Positions 1 through 7,480 of a stretch of 64,000 nucleotides of DNA are shown here, piece by piece. Where the stretch lies: assembly GCA_038260305.1 (NCBI GenBank), contig JBBSNY010000007.1, positions 86,291 to 150,290 on the forward strand, in the 5' to 3' direction. The stretch's first letter is position 1, and each line of letters starts with the position of its first letter. The position numbers and the translations under genes are program-made. The notes beneath the pieces are model-generated. The model saw only the letters and a program-made list of their open reading frames with translations, was not told where the DNA came from and did not search any database. This DNA comes from CADCVQ01 sp038260305. GTDB lineage: Bacteria > Actinomycetota > Thermoleophilia > Solirubrobacterales > Solirubrobacteraceae.

Positions 1-810
1 GGGGTCGGCGCGCGAGACCTTCATGAGCGCGCGCAGCCCGGGACGCTTCGTCGTCGCGAGCGCGCGCAGGCCGGCGCGCACGAGACGACGGTTCTCGCCG
101 CGCAGCGGCACGCAGTCCGCGATCGTCGCGAGCGCGACGAGGTCGAGGTCGGCGTCGGCTTCGGCCGGGTCGCGCCCGGCCGCGGCGAGCAGCGCGGCAG
201 CGAACTTGTACGCGACGGCGCCCGCGCACAGATCGACGCACGGGTAGTCGCAGACCGCCGGATGGACGATCGGCGCGTCCGGCAGCACGCCGTCGGCGCG
301 CGGGCTGTGGTGGTCGGTGACGACGACGTCGATCCCGGCCTCGCGCGCGCTGGCGACCTCGTCGACGGCGGTGATCGCGCAATCGGCGGTGATCAGCAGC
401 TTCGTGCCGCGGACGGCCAGGCGCTGCACGGTCGCGGCCGACAGACCGTAGCCGTCCTCGGCGCGGCTTGGCAGAAACCAGTCGACGTCGGCACCGAGCG
501 AGCGCAGCGTGCCGACGAGGATCGCCGTCGAGGTGACGCCGTCGACGTCGTAGTCGCCGTGGATCGTGATCCGATCCGAGGCCTCGACGTGCATGAGGAC
601 GAGCTCGCAGGCATCCTCGACGCCCGCGAACAGCGACGGCTCGTGGCGCTCGTCGGCGGCCATCCAGGCGCGGGCGGCGGCCGGATCGCCGAAGCCGCGC
701 CGCACGAGCACCTGCGCGAGCACGTGGCTGACACCGAGCTCGCGCTCGAGCGCGAACACCGCGGCGATGTCGCACGGGTCGATCTGCAGGCGCGGGGGCT
801 CCGGTTGCAC
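1..810 (-). CDS. recJ: Single-stranded-DNA-specific exonuclease RecJ, N-terminal part (runs off the window)
   Basis: RecJ degrades single-stranded DNA 5'->3' in recombination and repair. About 270 residues are visible. The DHH-family core is clear: HGDYDVDG near residues 83-90, ITADCAI near 140, and the signature TDHHS near 165. The N-terminal stretch (ELGVSHVLAQVLVRRGFGDP) is the usual RecJ lead-in. The DHHA1 and OB parts lie beyond position 1. The start is uncertain: GTG at 810, TTG at 819, or an in-frame ATG at 951 that would add 47 residues without recognisable similarity; 810 fits the usual family N-terminus. No good ribosome site is seen. It is the last gene of the secDF/ruv side of this minus-strand block. 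Confidence 0.9.
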   Translation of the reverse strand, partial: MQPEPPRLQIDPCDIAAVFALERELGVSHVLAQVLVRRGFGDPAAARAWMAADERHEPSLFAGVEDACELVLMHVEASDRITIHGDYDVDGVTSTAILVGTLRSLGADVDWFLPSRAEDGYGLSAATVQRLAVRGTKLLITADCAITAVDEVASAREAGIDVVVTDHHSPRADGVLPDAPIVHPAVCDYPCVDLCAGAVAYKFAAALLAAAGRDPAEADADLDLVALATIADCVPLRGENRRLVRAGLRALATTKRPGLRALMKVSRADP

Positions 811-819
811 AGTGTGCAA
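805..819. promoter_or_regulatory. Perfect 7-1-7 palindrome at the recJ start
   Basis: TTGCACA-g-TGTGCAA is a perfect palindrome covering the alternative TTG (819) and GTG (810) starts of recJ. It could be a repressor operator. No regulator is assigned, and it does not match the actinobacterial LexA box. Confidence 0.35.
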
Positions 820-971
820 ACTACGCGGGGAGCCCGACGGAACGACCGCCCACGACGTTGCGAGCGCTTCCGACGAGCGGGCCGCGCCGGTCGGACGCCA
901 GCGGCTCCTCGACGCGATCGAGAACGGATGAGCCCGGATCTGGGCCGGCATCGGCCGACCGGCCCATTGGC

Positions 972-991
972 TGTGTGCCGGTCGTCACACA
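972..991. promoter_or_regulatory. CRP/GlxR-like inverted repeat upstream of recJ
   Basis: TGTGTG-N8-CACACA is a perfect inverted repeat. Read as TGTGC-N6-TCACA (974-989) it differs from the CRP/GlxR consensus TGTGA-N6-TCACA at one position. It lies between recJ and the broken LOTUS gene. Confidence 0.3.
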
Positions 992-1059
992 CGGTTCGGC
1001 CGAGTGCAAGAGGATGTGGGCGTGGCCCGTACCGGCGGCGTCGAAGGGCCGGGCGCCGA

Positions 1060-1320
1060 CCCCGCCGCCGCCGAAGCTGATCGCCGATCCTGTCGTCGGC
1101 GATCAGCAACACGTCCAAGGACGACGGCTGGTCGCACCTGGGCGAGGTCGGGTCCTAGGTGAGCAAGAGTCACGCGGCGTTCGATCCACGTCACTACGGC
1201 CATGCGAAGCTCGGCGAGCTCGTTCGCGCCGAGTCATACGTCGAGGTCAAGAACGTCTCCGGCCCGAACGGATCTGGTCTGCAGGTGCGGCTCAAGCCGA
1301 CGGCTGCGAAGACACCGCGC
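1060..1320 (+). pseudogene. Broken LOTUS/OST-HTH domain remnant (NYN-family nuclease tail)
   Basis: Three pieces join into one LOTUS (OST-HTH) domain. PPPPKLIAD is read in one frame to about 1089. LSSAISNTSKDDGWSHLGEVGS follows in a second frame from about 1090 and ends in TAG at 1156-1158. The same frame then continues through AAFDPRHYGHAKLGELVRAE and VQVRLKP-type residues to about 1320. The DDGW..LG.VG and FDPR.YG..KL..L blocks are diagnostic; the domain usually ends NYN/PIN-like RNase proteins. No NYN catalytic domain is readable upstream. One frameshift and one in-frame stop indicate a decayed gene. A GTG directly after the stop (1159) could restart translation of the second half, which is why a short product cannot be excluded. 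Confidence 0.65.
1076..1107. repeat. Perfect 12-bp inverted repeat inside the LOTUS remnant
   Basis: GCTGATCGCCGA (1076-1087) and TCGGCGATCAGC (1096-1107) flank an 8-base loop. It coincides with the frameshift of the LOTUS remnant. No T-run follows on either strand, so it is not an ordinary terminator. Confidence 0.5.
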
Positions 1321-1353
1321 GCGCGCGGAGGCCGCTCGAGCGCGGTCTTTGCG

Positions 1354-1638
1354 CTACTCGGGTGCGAGATCCAGCGGGTTCTTCGCCTCGGCGCGGACGC
1401 CGATGACGTAGACGAGCGCGACGCCGAGGATCGCGCCTGGCACGGCCTCGAGCACGGTGCCGAGGTTCGTCGCGTGCTGTCCCGGCACGGAGAAGCCGTT
1501 GATGATCAGGCCGAAGATGATCGCGCCGAAGACCGAGCCGAGGAAGGCACCGACGATGCCCGCCCAGAAGTGGTCGGGGATAAAGATCGTGAAATGCCAC
1601 AGGGCGAGGCCCATCATGGTCCAGGCGAGCGCGCCCAT
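1354..1638 (-). CDS. Small integral membrane protein (GlsB/YeaQ-like)
   Basis: This 94-residue protein is almost entirely hydrophobic, with about three membrane segments (residues 3-20, 24-50 and 64-82) separated by glycine-rich turns such as GIVGAFLGSVFGAIIFG. Spacing and glycine pattern resemble the GlsB/YeaQ/YmgE 'transglycosylase-associated' family, but the match is loose and no function is assigned. AGGAG about ten bases before the ATG supports the start. It lies between the LOTUS remnant and secDF, on the secDF strand. Confidence 0.7.
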   Translation of the reverse strand: MGALAWTMMGLALWHFTIFIPDHFWAGIVGAFLGSVFGAIIFGLIINGFSVPGQHATNLGTVLEAVPGAILGVALVYVIGVRAEAKNPLDLAPE

Positions 1639-1683
1639 GTCAGTGACTCCTCGTGCTGATGGGGTTCATGCGATTCACGCGCA

Positions 1684-4668
1684 CTATCTGGGCCTGCCGT
1701 GCTTGGCGCGACGTTTGGCCGCGGCCGACGAGCCCTTGGGCCGCGGCGTCGCGTCGGGGCGATCGGGCATGACGACGTCCTCGGGCAGCGCGTCGGCGGA
1801 CGGATCGAGCTTCGGCGTCTTCGCCTTCGCCTTCGCCTTGGCGGCCGGCGGCGTCTTGGACTTCACGGCCGTCGTGCCGCGGACCGGCTCGACGTGTAGG
1901 TCGCGGACCATCTCCTCGAACTCCTCGCGTGAGACGTCCTGATCGGGATCGTCCGGAGAGGTCAGGCGCTCCTTGCGGCGCGCGCGCGCCCTCGGCGACG
2001 CCTCGATCGCCGCGCCCGCGGTCGCGAACGCCGGCACGACGCCGCCGTTCTCAGCCGCGATCGCCGCGTGACGACGGCGGTAGATCGGCTCGCGCTCCTT
2101 CCACGCCGTCAGCACCGGCCCGGCGATGAAGACCGACGAGTACGTACCCGAGATCGTGCCGACCAGCAACGCGAACGCAAACGCCCGCAACGTCTCGCCA
2201 CCGAACACCAGCAGCGCGAGCACCGGCAACCCGGAGCAGAAGCTCGTCGCGAGCGAGCGGATGATGACCTCGCTCATCGAACGGTTGACGATCTGCGAGA
2301 ACGCCGCGCGTGGCATCCGCGGCACGTTCTCGCGGATACGGTCAAACACGATGATCGTGTCATACAGCGAGAAGCCCAAGATCGTCAGCAGCGCCGCGAC
2401 CGTGGACGTACTCACCTCCTGGCCGAAGAGGGCATACACACCCGCCGTGATCAGGATGTCATGCATGACCGCGATCAGCACCGGGACGGCGTACTTCGGC
2501 TCAAAACGCAACGCGATATACGCCGAAATCACAAGCAGCGACGAGAGGATCGCGATGATCGCCGACTTCGCGACCGTCTGACCAAACGTCGGACCGATCG
2601 TGCTCGAGTCCGACGTATGCGCAAAACCGAACTTCGCCTGCAGCGCGTTGGTGATCTTCTCCTGCGCCGCGGGCTTCAGCGACGCCGTCGAGATCTGAAA
2701 CGCGCTCGCGCCCTGGTTCTTTGCGTTCTTGTTGTTGCTTTTGACCTTCTGGACCTTCGCGTCGCCCTGGCCGTTGGCCGCCAGCACGGTGCGCACCGCC
2801 GTCTCATCGACGTTCTTCGTCAGCGCGACGTTGATCCGCGTCCCGGACTCGAAGTCGATACCGAAGTTGATGCCCTTCGAGCCGAGCGCGAGCGCGCAGA
2901 CGAGCAAGATCACGCCTGAGGCACTGAAGAAGTACTTCGAGTACCCCATGTAGTCCAGGCGAAAGCGCGATCCCTTCTCCCCCCCGGCACCCAACGCAGA
3001 CGGGTTGGAGATCAGCCGCGACTTACTCATCGTGCCGAGAATCGCCTGCGTCGCAAGCACAGCCGTAAACAGCGACACGATCACGCCCAAACCAAGCGTC
3101 AGCGCGAACCCCTTCACGCCCGCCGTCGCGAGCACGAACAAGATGAACGCAACCATGATCGTGACGACGTTCGCGTCGATGATCGCCGACAAACCCTTCT
3201 TGTAACCCGCAGCGATACCGGCCTGGATCGAGCGCCCGCCACGGATCTCCTCCTTCACCCGCTCGAAGATCACGATGTTCGCGTCAGCGGCCACCCCCAA
3301 CGTCAAGATCAACCCGGCGATACCCGGCAACGTCAACGTGACCGGGATGAGCTTGATCAGCGCGAAGAAGTACAACGCGTAGATGCCCATCGCGACGACC
3401 GCGATGACGCCGAGCACGCGATAGAACGTCAACAGGAACAACGCCACGATGATGAAGCCCGCGATGCCCGCGAGCAGCCCCTGATCGAGCGCCTCGCGAC
3501 CGAGCGTCGCCGACACCTGCGAGCTCGCGATGAGCTCGAGGCGCAGCGGCAGCGCGCCGGTCTTCAGGACGTTGGCGAGATCCTGGGCGGACTGGATCGT
3601 GAAGCCGCCCTCGATCTGCGAGCCGTTGCGGCTGTCGATGCCGTCCAGGTTCTTGCGGAAGTCGATGTACGGGATCGAGACGAGCTGGTCGTCGAGCACG
3701 ATCGCGAAGTGCTGGTTGGCGTCCGCGGGCGTCTGGCCCGGCAGCAGGCCGACGCTGCGCTGGCCGCGCTGGGCGATCTCGCGCGTGACCTTCTGCCAGA
3801 TCTTCTGACCCTTGTCGGTGAACTCGAACGTGACGTTCGGCAGGCTGTCGCCGCCGGCGCCGTCGTTGAAGCCCTGCTTGGGATTCGTGATCTCCTTGCC
3901 CTGCAAGGCGACGTCGTCCTGCAGGACGTACCAGGCGTCGGTCTTCACCTTGACCTTCGGGTCCTGCTCGACACGGACGATGACCGTGTTCGGCTTCACC
4001 TCGTAGACCTTGGCCTTGTCGCGCACGGCCTTCGGCGCGGTCAGCAGCGCCTCGCCCTTCGTGGCCGAGCCGTAGCGCTTGTCGGTGCCGGTGCCGGTGC
4101 CGTAGACGGTCTTGGTCTTCGGATTGACGGCATAGAAGAGGCTGTCCTCGCGCGAGTTGTTCGGCTCGACCTTTCCGGGGCGCTTGGACGCAAGCAGCAC
4201 GGCGTCGTAGAGATTCAGCACGTTGCCCTGCAGCGGCTGGCCCGACGCGTCGTTGTGCTGACCCGTGACGTTCGGATCCTGCGGATGGGTCTTGCCGTCG
4301 GGTCCGACGACGTTGAGCTCCCAGTCGTAGAACGCGAGCTGGGCGACGGTGCCGACCGTCCGGATCGCCTCGGCGAGGTTGCCGGCGTTCGGCAGGGCGA
4401 CGGCGATCTGGTTGTCGCCCGTGCGCTGGATCTCCGGCTCGGCGACGCCGATCTGGTCGATGCGCTTGCGCATGATGTCGATCGCGAGGTCGATTGCCTC
4501 CGGCGTGATCGGAACCGCCTTCGACGCCTTCGCCTGGTAGATGAGCTCGACGCCGCCTTTGAGGTCGAGGCCCTGCTTGGTCTGCTTCAGCGAGATGACG
4601 ACGGCCGACGCGATCAGCAGACCGAGGACGAGCAGCAGGATGAAGAGATTGCGGCGGCGGTCGGACAC
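1684..4668 (-). CDS. secDF: Fused protein translocase subunit SecDF
   Basis: SecD and SecF are joined in one 994-residue chain. They use the proton gradient to complete export of proteins through SecYEG. SecD: first membrane helix 8-28, GLDLKGG at 33-39, a long periplasmic P1 region to about 385, then five helices with the DAN motif VAADANIVIFERVKEE at 459-474. SecF: helix near 580-597, INFGIDFESGT at 600-610, second helix bundle from about 700 with LGFSLYDTIIVFDRIREN at 764-781. The C-terminal 125 residues are a charged tail rich in Lys, Ala and Pro. Most bacteria have separate secD and secF; the fusion resembles the Bacillus type. A zinc-ribbon gene precedes it by 15 bases where yajC would be expected. 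Confidence 0.96.
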   Translation of the reverse strand: MSDRRRNLFILLLVLGLLIASAVVISLKQTKQGLDLKGGVELIYQAKASKAVPITPEAIDLAIDIMRKRIDQIGVAEPEIQRTGDNQIAVALPNAGNLAEAIRTVGTVAQLAFYDWELNVVGPDGKTHPQDPNVTGQHNDASGQPLQGNVLNLYDAVLLASKRPGKVEPNNSREDSLFYAVNPKTKTVYGTGTGTDKRYGSATKGEALLTAPKAVRDKAKVYEVKPNTVIVRVEQDPKVKVKTDAWYVLQDDVALQGKEITNPKQGFNDGAGGDSLPNVTFEFTDKGQKIWQKVTREIAQRGQRSVGLLPGQTPADANQHFAIVLDDQLVSIPYIDFRKNLDGIDSRNGSQIEGGFTIQSAQDLANVLKTGALPLRLELIASSQVSATLGREALDQGLLAGIAGFIIVALFLLTFYRVLGVIAVVAMGIYALYFFALIKLIPVTLTLPGIAGLILTLGVAADANIVIFERVKEEIRGGRSIQAGIAAGYKKGLSAIIDANVVTIMVAFILFVLATAGVKGFALTLGLGVIVSLFTAVLATQAILGTMSKSRLISNPSALGAGGEKGSRFRLDYMGYSKYFFSASGVILLVCALALGSKGINFGIDFESGTRINVALTKNVDETAVRTVLAANGQGDAKVQKVKSNNKNAKNQGASAFQISTASLKPAAQEKITNALQAKFGFAHTSDSSTIGPTFGQTVAKSAIIAILSSLLVISAYIALRFEPKYAVPVLIAVMHDILITAGVYALFGQEVSTSTVAALLTILGFSLYDTIIVFDRIRENVPRMPRAAFSQIVNRSMSEVIIRSLATSFCSGLPVLALLVFGGETLRAFAFALLVGTISGTYSSVFIAGPVLTAWKEREPIYRRRHAAIAAENGGVVPAFATAGAAIEASPRARARRKERLTSPDDPDQDVSREEFEEMVRDLHVEPVRGTTAVKSKTPPAAKAKAKAKTPKLDPSADALPEDVVMPDRPDATPRPKGSSAAAKRRAKHGRPR

Positions 4669-4683
4669 GGAGCTGCTGCCAGC

Positions 4684-5133
4684 CTACTTCGTCGGAGTGA
4701 GCACGAGCAGCAAGCCGCCGTCGTCGTCGTATGCCGGAAACAGGTCCGCGGTGGCGGCCGCGGGCAGGTCGCCCTCGGCGTTGACCTGCACCGTCTTGCC
4801 GAGCGCCCGCACGCCCCACTCGAGAACCGTGCCCACGTGGTCGTCGCCGCCGGCGAACTTCAGGCCGAGGACCTCGTTGACGTCGCGGCCGATGACACGC
4901 TCGTCGTCGAGGCCGGTGAGCTCGAACGATCCGCGGCCGCAGCCGATGACCCGGCCCTTCTGATCGCAGACGAAGAAGGCCGCGTTCGGAGCCGGGTAGT
5001 AGTCGTCGAGCAGCTCGAAGAGAAAGCCGAAGCCGCACTTCGAGCAACCCTTCGCCTGGCGCGTGAAGCCGGCGCTGCGATCGGTCTCGGCGCTGCGGTT
5101 GCCGCAGCTGGGGCAGATGAAGAGATGAGCCAT
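4684..5133 (-). CDS. Zinc-ribbon protein with PAS-like domain
   Basis: This 149-residue protein begins with a four-cysteine zinc ribbon (Cys7, Cys10, Cys30, Cys33). Residues 45-110 then look like a small PAS fold (AAFFVCDQKGRVIGCGRGSFELTG). The last 40 residues have no recognisable motif. No kinase, DNA-binding or effector domain follows, so it may sense something and act on a partner protein. It sits between ruvB and secDF, the place normally held by yajC, and its stop is 15 bases before secDF, so co-transcription with secDF is likely. The role is unknown. Confidence 0.75.
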   Translation of the reverse strand: MAHLFICPSCGNRSAETDRSAGFTRQAKGCSKCGFGFLFELLDDYYPAPNAAFFVCDQKGRVIGCGRGSFELTGLDDERVIGRDVNEVLGLKFAGGDDHVGTVLEWGVRALGKTVQVNAEGDLPAAATADLFPAYDDDGGLLLVLTPTK

Positions 5134-5204
5134 GGGTCCGGTCTAAGCGTAGAGAAGCGTTCGTAAATGCCCGATCAAGGCCGTCGGGCCGCCGTCGCGC
5201 TGCC

Positions 5205-6227
5205 TCAGAAGAGGCTCTCGACCGCCGCGGCCGGTGGCTTGAGCCCGAGATGCTCGAAGGCGCGCCGGGTCGCGGCGCGCCCGCGCGGCGTGCGCTTCAG
5301 CAGGCCGCACTGCAATAGGTAGGGCTCGTAGACGTCCTCGATCGTGTCCTGCTCCTCGCCGACGGTCGCCGCGAGCGTCGACAGCCCGACCGGGCCGCCC
5401 TCGAACTTCGCGCAGATCGCGCGCAGCAGCTCGCGGTCGAGGCGGTCGAGGCCGAGCTCGTCGATCTCGAGCATCACGAGCGCGGCGTCTGCGGCTTCGG
5501 CCGTGACGACCCCACCGAAGCGCACCTGGGCGTAGTCGCGTACGCGCTTGAGCAGCCGGTTGGCGACGCGGGGCGTGCCGCGGCTACGCGAGGCGATCGC
5601 GTCGGCGCCGTCGGGCTCGAGCGCGACGTCGAGGATCCGCGCCGAGCGCGTGACGATCGTGGCGAGGTCAGGAAGGTCGTAGTGCTCGAGGCGATGCTGC
5701 AACCCGAAGCGGTCGCGCAGCGGCGCCGTCAGCAGGCCCGTGCGCGTCGTCGCGCCGATCAGCGTGAACGGCGGCAGCTCGAGCGTCACGATCCGCGCGC
5801 CCGCGCCCATGCCGACGGTGATCGGAAGCTGGCGATCCTCCATCGCGGGGTAGAAGGTCTCCTCGAGCGCGCGCTGCAGGCGGTGGATCTCGTCGACGAA
5901 GAAGACGCTGCCGGGCTCGAGCGCCGTCAGGAAGGCGGCGACGTCGGCCTTGCGCTCAAGCGCCGGACCGGCGGTCATGACGAACGGCGCGTCGAGCTCG
6001 GCGGCGATGATCTGCGCGAGCGTCGTCTTGCCGAGGCCGGGCGGGCCGGCGAGCAGGACGTGGTCGAGCGCCTCGCCGCGTGCGAGCGCCGCCTCGATCG
6101 AGATCGAGAGCTGCTCCTTCAGCGACGGCTGGCCGACGAAGTCCTCGAGGCAGCGCGGGCGCAGCGAGCGGTCGAGCTCGAGCTCGTCCTCGATGCGCTG
6201 GGGCGTCTGGATGCGCGGCGCGCTCAT
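5205..6227 (-). CDS. ruvB: Holliday junction branch migration helicase RuvB
   Basis: RuvB is the AAA+ motor that drives Holliday junction migration with RuvA. The 340 residues are normal for the family. Walker A GPPGLGKTT is at 61-69, Walker B VDEIHRL at about 111-117, sensor 1 is the GATTRTG block, the arginine finger lies in RDRFG, and the C-terminal winged helix contains the GLSTLAATVGEE block. The ATG overlaps the ruvA stop as ATGA. It is the last gene of ruvC-ruvA-ruvB. No actinobacterial LexA box (GAAC-N4-GTTC) was noticed upstream of the operon. Confidence 0.97.
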   Translation of the reverse strand: MSAPRIQTPQRIEDELELDRSLRPRCLEDFVGQPSLKEQLSISIEAALARGEALDHVLLAGPPGLGKTTLAQIIAAELDAPFVMTAGPALERKADVAAFLTALEPGSVFFVDEIHRLQRALEETFYPAMEDRQLPITVGMGAGARIVTLELPPFTLIGATTRTGLLTAPLRDRFGLQHRLEHYDLPDLATIVTRSARILDVALEPDGADAIASRSRGTPRVANRLLKRVRDYAQVRFGGVVTAEAADAALVMLEIDELGLDRLDRELLRAICAKFEGGPVGLSTLAATVGEEQDTIEDVYEPYLLQCGLLKRTPRGRAATRRAFEHLGLKPPAAAVESLF

Positions 6228-6805
6228 CGACGGGCGGCCCGCAGCGCGTTGGCGATGAGCGTCTCAGGCGGGTCGTCGGGCGCGTCACGCAGCAGCTCGT
6301 CGGCCTCGACGATCGTGAAGCCGAGCTCGACGAGGCCGTCACGCGCCAGGCGACGCGGATCGTCGGAGCGGGTGATGACGATCTCCTCGCCCGCCAGCGC
6401 GCTGCCGCCGACCTTCTCGCGCAGCTCGACGATGATCCGCTCCGCGGTGCGCTTGCCGATCCCCGGCACGGCCTGCAGGCGCGCGACGTCGCCGCAGGCG
6501 AGCGCGGTGACGAGCTCGCGCGGGGTGCCGCCCGACAGCACCGCGAGCGCGACCTTCGGCCCGACGGACTGCACGCCGATGAGCGCGAGGAAGAGGTCGC
6601 GCTCGGCCTCGGTGGCGAACCCGAACAGCGCGAGCGCGTCGTCGCGCACGATCAGGTGGCTGTGCAGCGTCACGGTCTGCCCGACCGCGGGAACGCGGCG
6701 CAGCGTCTCCGCCGACACCGCGAGCCGGTAGCCGACGCCGCCGCACTCGAGGACGACGTGGTCGAGACGGCGGACCGCGACGGTGCCGCGGACCAGTGCG
6801 ATCAC
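6224..6805 (-). CDS. ruvA: Holliday junction DNA-binding protein RuvA
   Basis: RuvA binds four-way junctions and loads RuvB. The protein has 193 residues: an OB-fold N-terminus (MIALVRGTVAVRR...GVGYRLAVS), two helix-hairpin-helix motifs (LIGVQSVGPKVALAVLSG and LQAVPGIGKRTAERIIVELREK), and domain III at the C-terminus (LVELGFTIVEADELLRD) that contacts RuvB. The GTG start overlaps the ruvC stop as GTGA, and its stop overlaps the ruvB ATG, so the three genes are translationally coupled. Confidence 0.96.
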   Translation of the reverse strand: MIALVRGTVAVRRLDHVVLECGGVGYRLAVSAETLRRVPAVGQTVTLHSHLIVRDDALALFGFATEAERDLFLALIGVQSVGPKVALAVLSGGTPRELVTALACGDVARLQAVPGIGKRTAERIIVELREKVGGSALAGEEIVITRSDDPRRLARDGLVELGFTIVEADELLRDAPDDPPETLIANALRAARR

Positions 6806-7365
6806 GCGGGCATCCTGCGGTCGTGGATCTGGACGCCGTCCTGCGCGGTGGCGAGCTCGCCGGGGACGACGCTGCTGGCGGCGACCGCCGCGGCGTGCGG
6901 GGCGCCGTTGATGTGGCAGATCGCGATCGCGAGCGCGTCGGCCGCGTGCTCCGGGTGCGGCGGCTGCTCGAGCGACAGCATCGACTGGACCATCCGCGCG
7001 ACCTGATCCTTCTCGGCGCGCCCCGAGCCGCAGACCGCGTGCTTGACCTGCTGCGGCGTATAGGAGACGACGTCGAGGCGGCGCTCGCCCGCGGCCAGCA
7101 TGACGACGCCGCGCGCCTGACCTACGGCGAACGCGCTCGACGCGTTCTTGCCGAAGTAGATGTCCTCCAAGGAGATGACGGTCGCGAGGTGCAGGTCCAG
7201 CAGCTCGGCGACGCGACGGTGGATCGCGGCGAGGCGGATCTGCATGGGAGCTTCCGGCCGCGTCGTGATGACGCCTCCGTCGAGCGCGTAGAGGCGCCCG
7301 CAGCGGCGTTCGACGACGCCGTAGCCGGTGTTGGCGATACCGGGGTCGATGCCGAGGACGATCAT
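6802..7365 (-). CDS. ruvC: Holliday junction resolvase RuvC
   Basis: RuvC is the endonuclease that cuts Holliday junctions after RuvAB migration. The 187-residue RNase H-like protein begins with GIDPGIANTGYG, which carries the first catalytic Asp (residue 7). The catalytic Glu is in SLEDIYFG and the C-terminal acidic/His cluster is in HPEHAADALAIA. VKHAVCGSGRAEKDQV is the conserved DNA-contact block. It is first of the ruvCAB run; the next gene upstream is the unrelated secreted PKD protein at 7481. The last ten residues or so are variable. Confidence 0.96.
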   Translation of the reverse strand: MIVLGIDPGIANTGYGVVERRCGRLYALDGGVITTRPEAPMQIRLAAIHRRVAELLDLHLATVISLEDIYFGKNASSAFAVGQARGVVMLAAGERRLDVVSYTPQQVKHAVCGSGRAEKDQVARMVQSMLSLEQPPHPEHAADALAIAICHINGAPHAAAVAASSVVPGELATAQDGVQIHDRRMPA

Positions 7366-7480
7366 CGGAGGTGATTCTGCGCCCGCTGCCGGATGTCCTC
7401 CCGCGCGACGCCGCGCGGGTGAGCCTGCAAGCGATCTGGCGTCTCGTGGCCGCCCGGCGCAGCGCCCGCCGCGGCGTCGT

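Noticed and set aside
262..1118. Long plus- and minus-strand frames overlapping recJ
   Set aside because: Arg/Ala-rich shadows of the recJ frame at 70% G+C; no family features.
1929..5166. Several long plus-strand frames opposite secDF and the zinc-ribbon gene (e.g. 2068-2919, 3709-5166)
   Set aside because: Antisense frames kept open by GC-rich codon use; the minus-strand genes are clear family members.
7366..7480. LexA/SOS box upstream of ruvC
   Set aside because: No GAAC-N4-GTTC found between ruvC and the PKD gene.
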